This document shows, in pieces, positions 54,053 through 62,532 of a DNA stretch of 64,000 nucleotides. The notes below the pieces were generated by a model. It was not told the DNA's origin, ran no database searches, and was given only the letters and a program-made list of their open reading frames with translations. Position numbers and translations under genes: made by a program. The stretch lies in contig JAGYKR010000004.1 in the NCBI GenBank assembly GCA_018401375.1, forward strand, positions 62,001 to 126,000, in the 5' to 3' direction. The stretch's first letter is position 1; every line of letters starts with the position of its first letter. The DNA comes from Ilumatobacteraceae bacterium (lineage in GTDB: Bacteria; Actinomycetota; Acidimicrobiia; Acidimicrobiales; Ilumatobacteraceae).

Positions 54053-55360
54053 GTGACCTCGCTCCAACCGGTGAAGTGGGTCAAGGCGCCGTTGTTCGGC
54101 GTTCCCCGTGGAGCCTGGATCTTAGGGGTCATGTTTTTTCTGATCCTGCTTGGTGCGGCATCCTCACCGGACTCAGAGACCACTGATCTTCCCCAAAACG
54201 AACCCTCGGGATCTGTTGTGGTCGGCGGCCAAGATTCAGGCCAAGATTCAGGCCAAGAGTCAGAAGACGTGTCGGGGGACTCCGAATCGCCTGATTCGAG
54301 TGTCGGCTCTGGTTCGATTTCTGGGAGCACAGTTCCTGGGGAGACGCAACCTTCAACTCAAGCGCCCTCAGCCACAACGAGCCCGAGCATCTCCACTCCT
54401 GCGACGAGTCCAGTGATGCCCGGGAGTTCCACGATCCCGGGTACTTCGCCTCCGCGGCCGGTGGCTCCGCTGCCCACCACCACCGCTCCACCAGCGACCT
54501 CGGCTCCCGTAGGGTCATCAGATCTTGAGATGTTGAGAGTGGAGTCAGAACCGGCGCGGCAGGGATACAGCAGGTCACTCTTCCCGCATTGGAATGACGT
54601 GAATGGTTCGGGATGCACCGCTCGACAAGACGTCTTGCTAGCCCAAGTCGTCGGACTGCCACAGGTAGATCTCTTTGACCGTTGTGTGATCGTTGAAGCG
54701 GACTGGTATTCCCTCTTCGACGCAATCACACACTCGGGATCACCTTCAGAACTCGATGTTGACCACGTGGTGTCGCTGGCCGAGGCATGGGACTCTGGTG
54801 CGTGGGCGTGGGATCGCGCTCAGCGTCAGCGATTTGCCAATGATCCGATCAATCTTTTGGCTGTCACGGCGTCATCTAATCGCTCCAAGAGTGACCGCGA
54901 CGCAGGGGAGTGGACGCCGCCGCAGAGATCGGCCTGGTGTATGACCGCCCAAATCATGGTGCAGACAAAACTGGTGTACGACTTGAGTGTTGATCCGCAA
55001 GAGAAGCGGGGACTATCAGCGATGCTTGCGACATGCGGGCAAGCTGGGCAGCGGGTGGTGTCTGGAGTGCCACTCCTCCCCGTCCGGTCCACTGTTCCCA
55101 TCGCACCGGCACCCAGCGCACCGGCACCCAGCGTCACCACCACAACAGCGGCACCCTCGACCGTTCCGGTGACAGCGTGTGTGAACGTCAATACGGCCGC
55201 AGTGGAGGACCTCGTGCGCATCATCCACATCGGTCTCGCTCGGGCCGAGGCGATGCTGCGTTTGCGTCCGTTCCGATCAGTCGAGGACCTCGTGCGGGTA
55301 GACGGCATTGGCTCAGCGCGTCTCCAAGACATTGTCTCTCAGGGGTTGGCCTGCGTCTGA
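54053..55360 (+). CDS. Membrane-tethered HNH (DUF1524/GmrSD-type) nuclease with C-terminal ComEA-like HhH
   Basis: A 435-residue protein in four parts: a transmembrane helix near residues 22-36 (GAWILGVMFFLILLGAAS), a Ser/Pro/Thr linker (about 40-155), a HNH domain with ELDVDHVVSLAEAWDSGAW (catalytic pattern, His near 236), NDPINLLAVTASSNRSKSDRD and SAWCMTAQIMV, and after a second linker a ComEA-type helix-hairpin-helix (CVNVNTAAVEDLVRIIHIGL). The HNH part matches DUF1524, used as secreted nuclease in actinobacteria. The domain arrangement puts a nuclease and DNA-binding tail outside the membrane, so DNA degradation, nutrient uptake or competence processing are conceivable. GTG start. Confidence 0.85.
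   Translation: MTSLQPVKWVKAPLFGVPRGAWILGVMFFLILLGAASSPDSETTDLPQNEPSGSVVVGGQDSGQDSGQESEDVSGDSESPDSSVGSGSISGSTVPGETQPSTQAPSATTSPSISTPATSPVMPGSSTIPGTSPPRPVAPLPTTTAPPATSAPVGSSDLEMLRVESEPARQGYSRSLFPHWNDVNGSGCTARQDVLLAQVVGLPQVDLFDRCVIVEADWYSLFDAITHSGSPSELDVDHVVSLAEAWDSGAWAWDRAQRQRFANDPINLLAVTASSNRSKSDRDAGEWTPPQRSAWCMTAQIMVQTKLVYDLSVDPQEKRGLSAMLATCGQAGQRVVSGVPLLPVRSTVPIAPAPSAPAPSVTTTTAAPSTVPVTACVNVNTAAVEDLVRIIHIGLARAEAMLRLRPFRSVEDLVRVDGIGSARLQDIVSQGLACV
54227..54262 (+). repeat. Three 12-base units in the HNH protein linker
   Basis: GGCCAAGATTCA at 54227-54238 and 54239-54250, and a variant with one change at 54251-54262. They encode GQDS, GQDS, GQES in the low-complexity linker. Confidence 0.8.
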
Positions 55361-55382
55361 GATCACCGACGTGCCAGCAGGT

Positions 55383-55755
<373 letters not shown>

Positions 55756-55799
55756 GGCGAGAAGTGTACGAGGGAACCGTACGAACCGGAGTCAGAAGA

Positions 55800-56639
55800 T
55801 CAGCAGTTCATGAACTCGTAGACGTAGGAGTTTTCTGCTGGAGTCTGCAAGCCAATAGTCAAACGGGCGCCGTCGGCGTCACGGGCCCCAACCACGAGAT
55901 CCTGTGCGCCCAACCGGCCAAAGGTCGAAGCGATGGCGTACGGGATCGGGAAACCAGCATCGGTTCTTGGAAGTTCTTCGCCAAACAGGGCGGGACTGAC
56001 ATATCCGGCAGGGGTACCGGTGATCGCCATCGCCAAGGTGGCTGCATGGCGTTGTTCCTCGGCGCCGATGGTCATCGCTGCCTTGCGAAGTTGCGGATCC
56101 GACAGCATCCCCGTGAACAACTGGTACGTGGCGCCGGCTAAAGATTCGAGGGCGTGGGCAGTGGCCAAGACATCGCGCGTCGGATCGTCACTGCTTTGGA
56201 TCCGCTCAAGAATCGGCTCAATGGTGCGCTCCATGATCCATGGGTTCGCGCAGTTAAAGACCTCGCCCCCGAGGCCAGAGATCAAGCGGCCGATCGCCGC
56301 GGAATGTTCGCCGTGATCGGCGATGAAGCGACGCACTACAGCAGTGGCCGTGGCATCGAGAACGCCGAGACCAAGAGCCGTTTCGTAGACATCGATCGCT
56401 GTGTGCTCGAGCGATTGAGCAGTGCGCAGGTAGGTCAGGTCGTCGATGGGACCCTCGAGCAAGGAGGTGCCGGGGGTGGCCGTGCCGACTCGGCCAGGCT
56501 CCTCGAGTCCGCTTCTGCCTTCGCCACATGCAGCCAAGATCGCACCGAGTGACACGGTGATCCCGCCGGCACGTAGCATCGAGCGCCGGTCGAATCGGCG
56601 AGCGGATTCAGAAGAAGTGGTGGGGGTTGTTTCGTTCAT
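55800..56639 (-). CDS. Exported ferritin-like lipoprotein
   Basis: A 279-residue protein: Tat-like RRSMLRAGG followed by hydrophobic ITVSLGAILAAC with a lipobox Cys near residue 39, then a ferritin-like four-helix bundle. SLEHTAIDVYETAL, DHGEHSAAIGRL, ALESLAGATYQLF and AEEQRHAATLAMAI carry the Glu and ExxH ligands of a diiron site. Start at 56637-56639; it overlaps the stop of the upstream ferritin-like gene by one base (TGATG). Likely lipid-anchored on the outer face; metal storage or oxidase role unknown. Confidence 0.85.
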   Translation of the reverse strand: MNETTPTTSSESARRFDRRSMLRAGGITVSLGAILAACGEGRSGLEEPGRVGTATPGTSLLEGPIDDLTYLRTAQSLEHTAIDVYETALGLGVLDATATAVVRRFIADHGEHSAAIGRLISGLGGEVFNCANPWIMERTIEPILERIQSSDDPTRDVLATAHALESLAGATYQLFTGMLSDPQLRKAAMTIGAEEQRHAATLAMAITGTPAGYVSPALFGEELPRTDAGFPIPYAIASTFGRLGAQDLVVGARDADGARLTIGLQTPAENSYVYEFMNC

Positions 56640-57286
56640 CACTGGTCCTCGAAGGAGATCGGGTCGGCGGTATTCACGAGTAGGGCATCGAGGTTGTTGC
56701 CGAGACCTGCGAGATCGGCGAGTACCGCACAATGGCGAGCTTCCACCGAGATGATCGATGCGATCAAGCGGGCCGATGATGCCTCCGACAACAAGCCGAG
56801 CAACTCGGTGTGAGTGGCGACGGCGGCGGACTCGAGGTCATAGGCCACACGAGCTACCGCTGAGGTATCAGCGGAGGAGAAGCCGCTCCGGAACTGACTG
56901 AACACGGCCTCGTTACGTGTACTTGCCGAGCCACCAGAGGTTCCAGCGAGGGCTTGGGCGTACGACTCGTGCTGTTCACGCATGGCCAAGGTGACCACCG
57001 GGTCGGCGCCTGCAGCCCCTGCAAGGTCGTAGAGGTCGCGGGCGGTGAGTTCGAGGCCCATTGCTAACTTCATGATTTCACGGTCCTCCTCAATGCCTGA
57101 GGAGGGCTGGAGGGCGCTGGCTGAGCGGCCGGTCAGAGCGGAGAAAGCGGTAGCGAGAATGCTGGCACCGAACCCGGCGGTCAACAAGGAGCGACGCGAG
57201 GCGTGGATCTGCGGTGCAAGATCCCCTGGGGCAATCTGGGTCACGGGGGAAGGTCCTTTCACATACATTCGGTTCACAGCATTCAC
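56639..57286 (-). CDS. Exported ferritin-like protein
   Basis: A 215-residue protein (or 201 from GTG 57244): Tat-type signal HASRRSLLTAGFGASILATAF, then a ferritin-like domain with GLELTARDLYDLAG, AMREQHESYAQAL, YDLESAAVATHTELL and ISVEARHCAVLADL, which give a Glu and ExxH set. No lipobox. The GTG at 57244 has AAAGGA nine bases before it and places the Tat signal near the N-terminus; ATG at 57286 or 57268 are alternatives. Coupled to the following lipoprotein. Confidence 0.8.
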   Translation of the reverse strand: MNAVNRMYVKGPSPVTQIAPGDLAPQIHASRRSLLTAGFGASILATAFSALTGRSASALQPSSGIEEDREIMKLAMGLELTARDLYDLAGAAGADPVVTLAMREQHESYAQALAGTSGGSASTRNEAVFSQFRSGFSSADTSAVARVAYDLESAAVATHTELLGLLSEASSARLIASIISVEARHCAVLADLAGLGNNLDALLVNTADPISFEDQ

Positions 57287-57309
57287 GGCGGAGGGGTCTC
57301 AGAGCAACT

Positions 57310-58767
57310 TTAGAAGTCCAGCGCAGACAACTCGGGGATCCAACCTGCCGCTCGCGCCGACGCCCTCAACCATAATTCACGGTCGAGCGGTTGCGCAGGT
57401 TCGAGGCGTACTAGTGGCTGCCAGGTCTCGGTGGCTTCATCGAGAGCACGCCACACACCGTGGGCTGAACCGGCGAGAAATGCTGCTCCGAGGAGAGTGG
57501 ATTCGCTAATGAGGGAAATCTCCACGGGCCGTCTCGAAGCATCGGCAAGGGCTTGAGCAAACAGGCGATTGCGGCTCATCCCGCCGTCGATGCGCACCAC
57601 AGGAATCTCAAAGCCTGTTGCGGCTTCGGCGGCTTCGATCAGATCCACGCCACGGTGAGCGACCCCTTCAAGCACGGCGCGCACCACATGGGCGCGAGTG
57701 CTCCCACGGGTTAGTCCGATCAACGTGCCGCGAGCGCCGTAGTCCCAGGTCGGTGTGCCGAGTCCGAGCAGGGCCGGAACGTAGACCAACCCTGCGCTAT
57801 CAGAAACTGAGGCCGCCAACGCCTCACTATCAGCGGGGGTGTCGATCAGACCCATGTCCTGGACGAGCCATTCGATGTTGGTCCCGGCCGACAACATGAT
57901 CGCCTCTTCACCCCAAACCCGGCGACCGGCTTCCGACCACGCAACGATCGGGAAGGTGCCAGTTGGGCTGCGGTGACCACCGACCGGCGCGAGATCGCCA
58001 CGGCACATATCCAGCATTCCGCCGGTACCGAAGGTGATCTTGGCCATTCCCGGTCGGATACACCCTTGGCCGATCAGCGAGCTTTGTTGATCACCGAGGA
58101 TCGCCGTGATCGGAGGCGATCCGGGCAATCGTGTTGCCAGAGCAACGACACCAGCGGAATCAACAATCTCTGGAAGCCACTGCGGGTCCACACCGAGGGA
58201 CTCGCAAAGTCGCAAGCTCCACTGTCCTGTGGAAACGTCATACAGCCCGGTGAGTCCGGCATGAGTGTGGTCGGTCACAAAAGATGTTCCGCCGCTGAGA
58301 GTCCACACCAACCAAGAATCCACGGTGCCAGCACATATCGGAGAGGGCTGCAGCGATCCTTGTGCCCCGGCACCATGGGCTGCAGCCAGCCAGGCGAACT
58401 TGGTAGCGGACTGGTTGGGCGCAACCGAGATGCCATGCTCAGCCTGCGCCACCAGACATTCGCCCAAGGTCCGCAGATCCTGCCAACCGAGACCGGGTCC
58501 GAGGGGGAGACCGGTGGAACGATCCCACATAACCGAACTGGCCCGTTGGGCGGTCACGCCCACACAGGAGACCGCACCCACCGCCTCGATGACGGCGCCA
58601 GCCATGTCTAGGACGGCACCCCCGAGAGCCGCTGGGTCAAACTCCACGAGGCCGGGGGCGGGAGAATGAGGGGGAAATGAGCGTTGTTCAATGTGGCGTA
58701 CAGATCCGTCGGGGTCCACAGCGGCTGCCCGGATACTTGAGGTCCCCACATCGATAACGAGGATCAT
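57310..58767 (-). CDS. glpK: Glycerol kinase (FGGY family)
   Basis: A 485-residue ATP-dependent sugar kinase: MILVIDVGTSSIRAAAVDPDG (phosphate loop), CVGVTAQRASSVMWDR, LGDQQSSLIGQGC, ITFGTGGMLDM and IDGGMSRNRLFAQALAD. The arrangement matches glycerol kinase, but the FGGY family also has xylulose, ribulose and other kinases; the neighbouring glpD supports glycerol. The ATG at 58765-58767 overlaps the stop of the membrane protein upstream by four bases, so translation is coupled. GGGAA seven bases before it. Confidence 0.88.
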   Translation of the reverse strand: MILVIDVGTSSIRAAAVDPDGSVRHIEQRSFPPHSPAPGLVEFDPAALGGAVLDMAGAVIEAVGAVSCVGVTAQRASSVMWDRSTGLPLGPGLGWQDLRTLGECLVAQAEHGISVAPNQSATKFAWLAAAHGAGAQGSLQPSPICAGTVDSWLVWTLSGGTSFVTDHTHAGLTGLYDVSTGQWSLRLCESLGVDPQWLPEIVDSAGVVALATRLPGSPPITAILGDQQSSLIGQGCIRPGMAKITFGTGGMLDMCRGDLAPVGGHRSPTGTFPIVAWSEAGRRVWGEEAIMLSAGTNIEWLVQDMGLIDTPADSEALAASVSDSAGLVYVPALLGLGTPTWDYGARGTLIGLTRGSTRAHVVRAVLEGVAHRGVDLIEAAEAATGFEIPVVRIDGGMSRNRLFAQALADASRRPVEISLISESTLLGAAFLAGSAHGVWRALDEATETWQPLVRLEPAQPLDRELWLRASARAAGWIPELSALDF

Positions 58768-59219
58768 GGAGAATTCCCATCTAACGGACCTTGGCCCGTT
58801 CGTTCGCGCGAGGGCAGCATCCCGGTCTGTCGCATCCTCATCCCGAGGAAACCGCCGATCAGGCCGGCCCCGGCGGCCACGGTAACGAAGAACACGATCC
58901 GGAACCAGTCGATGCTTGACCCAGTGGTGAGACGGTAAACCGACACCACCAACTGCACGAGCAGGTAGGTTCCGACAGCGGTGACGAGTCCGTGGGCGAG
59001 AGGTAAGCCGCGTCGTTGTGACCAGGCTGCACCAGCTGCTCCAAACACGAAACCGAACAGCGCGCCGAAAGTCAGAATCAGAGTCAGCCCGGATCGGCCA
59101 GCGCCCTGAGCCCAACTCGCGGCGATCCACAGAGGCACCGCTATCAGTAGTGACAGCAGACCTCCGGCTCGGATAGCTGAGGCATCCCAGTTGGGAAGGC
59201 GACGATCCGTGTTACTCAT
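58764..59219 (-). CDS. Four-helix membrane protein of unknown function
   Basis: A 151-residue protein with four predicted membrane helices (AGGLLSLLIAVPLWIAA, LTLILTFGALFGFVFGAAG, HGLVTAVGTYLLVQLVVSVY, IVFFVTVAAGAGLIGGFLG) and basic loops. Start overlaps the stop of the FAD oxidoreductase by four bases; end overlaps the glpK start. No family recognised; the position in the glp cluster raises glycerol or lipid transport or a small regulatory role as possibilities. Confidence 0.8.
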   Translation of the reverse strand: MSNTDRRLPNWDASAIRAGGLLSLLIAVPLWIAASWAQGAGRSGLTLILTFGALFGFVFGAAGAAWSQRRGLPLAHGLVTAVGTYLLVQLVVSVYRLTTGSSIDWFRIVFFVTVAAGAGLIGGFLGMRMRQTGMLPSRERTGQGPLDGNSP

Positions 59220-60715
59220 GGCGTGTCACTCGCAGCCGCTCGGGGCCACTGCGCCGGGCCGAAAGCGGACCTCAACCCCAACTTGCCGGGATTGAGGATT
59301 CCGTTCGGATCAAGGGCGTCTTTGATCGATTGGATCACTGCGAGTCCTTCCCCGAGGGCTTCTGACATGAATCGTTGCCTGTTCACACCGACTCCGTGAT
59401 GATGCGAGAGATTGCCGCCATTGTTGAGGACGGCCCGCTGCCCAGCATCCCACATCGCAATGTATGTGGCCTCGAGTTGGTCCGGTGCCGGGGAAGCGGC
59501 GAATGAGAAATACAGGCAGGCCCCATCGGGATAACTGTGCGACAGATGAGCAGACGCGGCTCGAGCGGAGGGCACCGAACTGAATGCCTCACAGGTTGCC
59601 GTGTAGATCGCTGCGAGGCGCGACCAGGGGGCGGCGATCTCCATCGTGTCCACCACGAACCCTTTGTGGGTCAGCGTTTGAAGGGCCGAGGTGTCGTTGC
59701 GGTGGGCGAGCCATGCATCCACCAACCCCGGATCGGCCAAGGTGGCTCCGGCACAGGCGGTGAGGACGAGAGCCATCGTTGCTTCGACCATCTCCGGTTC
59801 GCCCTCGTCGAGCACCAAAAGCACACAATCGGTACCGTTGCCACCGCGACCACGGGTGGATTCGATGGCGTCGTACAAGCGCAACACCGCTGGGGTGGCG
59901 CCCGAACGCAGAACCGTTCGGCAGGCTTCGATTCCCTCGATGAAAGATTCGAATCGGTAGGCGGCGGTAGCCCGGTGGACGGCCACCCGGTGGGCCCGCA
60001 ACCAGACCCGGGTGATGACGCCGAGGGTGCCTTCGCTGCCGATAATCAACTGGGTCAGATCCGGACCGCTCGCGGCGGCCGGTGCTCCGCCGGTGCGCAG
60101 CACCTTTCCTGATGCGAGGACCACCTCGAGGCCCACCACCATGTCTTCGATCTTGCCGTAGCGAGTGGAGAACTGTCCTGCCCCGCGAGCGGCCACCCAT
60201 CCGCCTACCGTGGAGATCTCGAAGCTTTGGGGGAAATGACCGATACTCAGTCCATAACGGCTCGAGATCTCGGCTTCGAGATCGGGTCCGAAGGTGCCTG
60301 CTGCTACCTCGACGATGCCGGAGATTTCGTCCACCTCGCCGATCCCGTGCAGGCCGGTCATGTCCAACAGCACGCCACCGTGGAGTGGCAGGCTCGCACC
60401 GCTGACTCCGCTGCGACCGCCGGCAGGAGTCACCGGGACCCGGTGGGTGGTAGCGAGGGCGCAGATCGCAGCTACCTCGTCGGTGCTGCGGGGTCGGGCC
60501 ACCACTGCGGCACGGCGGGGAACCGCCCCCGCTAACGACCAGTGCAACGCAAGGGGCCACCAGTCGCGGCTCGCCTCGGCTGTGGCCTCGAGATCGGTGG
60601 TGATCTCACACAAGGCCGCGAGGGCCCGCAGAAACTCTTCAGGTACAGGTGCCGGTTGGCCGGCGAGATGGTCATCGGTGCCGTTCAGTTCGATGGGTGA
60701 GACGTGATGGCGCAA
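59216..60715 (-). CDS. FAD-linked oxidase, alkyl-DHAP-synthase-like
   Basis: A 499-residue flavoprotein of the VAO/PCMH family. VVARPRSTDEVAAICALATTH, PAGGRSGVSGASLPLHGG, HFPQSFEISTVGGWVAARGAG, GKIEDMVVGLEVVLASGK and HHHGVGVNRQRFM with DPNGILNPGKLG match alkyldihydroxyacetonephosphate synthase-like enzymes; D-lactate and glycolate dehydrogenases are related. AGPS makes the ether bond of ether lipids from acyl-DHAP. Its partners here are glpK and glpD, giving DHAP as a shared metabolite. Ends in a four-base overlap with the membrane protein. Confidence 0.85.
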   Translation of the reverse strand: MRHHVSPIELNGTDDHLAGQPAPVPEEFLRALAALCEITTDLEATAEASRDWWPLALHWSLAGAVPRRAAVVARPRSTDEVAAICALATTHRVPVTPAGGRSGVSGASLPLHGGVLLDMTGLHGIGEVDEISGIVEVAAGTFGPDLEAEISSRYGLSIGHFPQSFEISTVGGWVAARGAGQFSTRYGKIEDMVVGLEVVLASGKVLRTGGAPAAASGPDLTQLIIGSEGTLGVITRVWLRAHRVAVHRATAAYRFESFIEGIEACRTVLRSGATPAVLRLYDAIESTRGRGGNGTDCVLLVLDEGEPEMVEATMALVLTACAGATLADPGLVDAWLAHRNDTSALQTLTHKGFVVDTMEIAAPWSRLAAIYTATCEAFSSVPSARAASAHLSHSYPDGACLYFSFAASPAPDQLEATYIAMWDAGQRAVLNNGGNLSHHHGVGVNRQRFMSEALGEGLAVIQSIKDALDPNGILNPGKLGLRSAFGPAQWPRAAASDTP

Positions 60716-60762
60716 AGTGATACTCCGGTTGACAGAGGTGGTTGACAGAGGTGGTTGACAGG

Positions 60763-62478
60763 TCAGAATTGTGCCGCGAGGCGTTCGTTCTCACAGATCT
60801 GCATGTAGGCGTCTAAGGAACCCTGCTTCTCGGCGGCAGTCCACCCGAGTTCGGTTCCCATGATGTCGGCCACCTTGGGGGCCATCTGCTCGCTGGCAGC
60901 CCGGTCAAAGATGTGGGTCCGGAACCGGCGTTCGCAGACATCGGCCACGGTGAGGGCCATCTCGTGGCGCACCGCGAACACCACCTCGGCGGCGAGGTGG
61001 GTGGATCCAGGAATCAGCGGTGATCCCAGCTCGGGCTGAGTAGCGATGATCTCGGTGAGGCGCGAGGCCTCGGTGCCGTAACGGCCCCACAAATGTGCGC
61101 CATGGACCTGAGGGGCGTCTCCTAGGCGCAACGGAGCCCCGATTAAGCGCAGACGGCGAGTGCGGCTGCGCCGGGTGAGTGCGATCTTCCAGGAGGATGT
61201 GCCCATCGATCGCAGCACCGCATCTACGGTGTCGGCGGCCATCAGTCGATACGTCGTGAGTTTGCCTCCGGTAATGGAGACGACCCCACCAGCGGAGACC
61301 TCTATCGCATGGTTACGTGAGAGGTCTGCGGTTCGGCCGTCATGAGAGGCGTCATCTCTAACGAGAGGCCGCAGACCGGACCACACCCCGAGCACATCGG
61401 CAGCCGTGATGTGGGAGTTGACAGCGGCATTCACTGCGTGGAGCACATAATCGAGATCTGCCGCATCGCACTGAGGGGCGTCAACGGATCCCTGATAGTC
61501 GGTGTCGGTGGTACCGATGTAGGCGTAGTCGAAGCCCCCTTGGGAGCGTGGACCCCACGGGACGATGAAAAGGCTGCGCTTGTCCTGAGGGACGGGAATC
61601 ACGACGGCGATGTCGTTGCGAATTTTGTCCCATGGCACAGTGACATGGATTCCTTTGGCCGGACGCACCCGGGGGGCCACTGCGGGATTTTCGATCGCAG
61701 CGATGTGGTCTGCCCAGACCCCGGTGGCATTGACCACACTGCGGGTCCGGATGGCGAACTGCTCGGTGTTGCCATGGCTATCGGTGGCCGATACTTCAAC
61801 GGCGTTCACCCGTGTGTCGGTGCCACGAGAAAGACCGGTGACCGCACAGTGATTGAGGGCTACTGCGCCCTGAGCAATGGCGGTGCGGGCTACCGCCAAG
61901 GTGAGTCGGGCGTCATCTGCTGCGGCATCGAAATAAAGAAATCCACCCGAAAGTCGTTCGGGGTCAGCGGTTGGGAAATGGGCCTGAGCAGCTGTCGCAT
62001 CAAGACGGCGATGGCGTTTACCAATCCGCCAGCCACCCGTCAGGTCGTACATCCACATCGCCGATCCGAGCGCCTTGGCGATCCGGGCCGAGATCACCCC
62101 GTCCCGAGTGAGGATCGGAATCAAGAACGGCAACACTTGGACGAGGTGCGGTGCGTTGCGCAGCAGACGTTGACGTTCTCGTAAGGCCTCGTACACGAGT
62201 CGAATTTCGCCGTTTTGGAGGTAGCGCAGACCGCCATGCACCAGTTTGGAGCTTTTGGAGGATGTACCGCTGGCGAAGTCCTCCCGCTCGATCAAGGCCG
62301 TGGTCATCCCTCGGCTGGCGGCATCTAAGGCCACCCCGACCCCAGTAATCCCGCCCCCGATCACCACGAGGTCAAACTCGGTGTGTCGCAGCCTCTCGAT
62401 GGTTTCAGATCTCGTCAGTGCAGACACCCCGATCAGCGTAGACAATTGGCGTAGATGGGCCGCGACCGCCTCGGTCAT
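60763..62478 (-). CDS. glpD: FAD-dependent glycerol-3-phosphate dehydrogenase
   Basis: A 571-residue membrane-associated dehydrogenase, oxidising glycerol-3-phosphate to DHAP. FDLVVIGGGITGVGVALDAASRG, EREDFASGTSSKSSKLVHGG, RYLQNGEIRLVYEALRER, TDTDYQGSVDAPQC and SGLRPLVRD are the expected motifs, with the C-terminal helical domain. Full length. It lies 47 bases upstream of the FAD oxidase on the minus strand and is divergent from the Fe-S protein with 54 bases between. Second GlpD paralogue of the window. Confidence 0.94.
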   Translation of the reverse strand: MTEAVAAHLRQLSTLIGVSALTRSETIERLRHTEFDLVVIGGGITGVGVALDAASRGMTTALIEREDFASGTSSKSSKLVHGGLRYLQNGEIRLVYEALRERQRLLRNAPHLVQVLPFLIPILTRDGVISARIAKALGSAMWMYDLTGGWRIGKRHRRLDATAAQAHFPTADPERLSGGFLYFDAAADDARLTLAVARTAIAQGAVALNHCAVTGLSRGTDTRVNAVEVSATDSHGNTEQFAIRTRSVVNATGVWADHIAAIENPAVAPRVRPAKGIHVTVPWDKIRNDIAVVIPVPQDKRSLFIVPWGPRSQGGFDYAYIGTTDTDYQGSVDAPQCDAADLDYVLHAVNAAVNSHITAADVLGVWSGLRPLVRDDASHDGRTADLSRNHAIEVSAGGVVSITGGKLTTYRLMAADTVDAVLRSMGTSSWKIALTRRSRTRRLRLIGAPLRLGDAPQVHGAHLWGRYGTEASRLTEIIATQPELGSPLIPGSTHLAAEVVFAVRHEMALTVADVCERRFRTHIFDRAASEQMAPKVADIMGTELGWTAAEKQGSLDAYMQICENERLAAQF

Positions 62479-62532
62479 CTGGTTGCAGGCTCAGAGTCCA
62501 ACCCGGCTACCCGACGTAGAGTTCCAAGGGAT

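Noticed and set aside
60716-60762. Direct repeat GGTTGACAGAGGT between glpD and the FAD oxidase as an operator.
   Set aside because: Only two adjacent copies in a 47-base internal gap of a unit; more likely slippage and too short to claim regulation.
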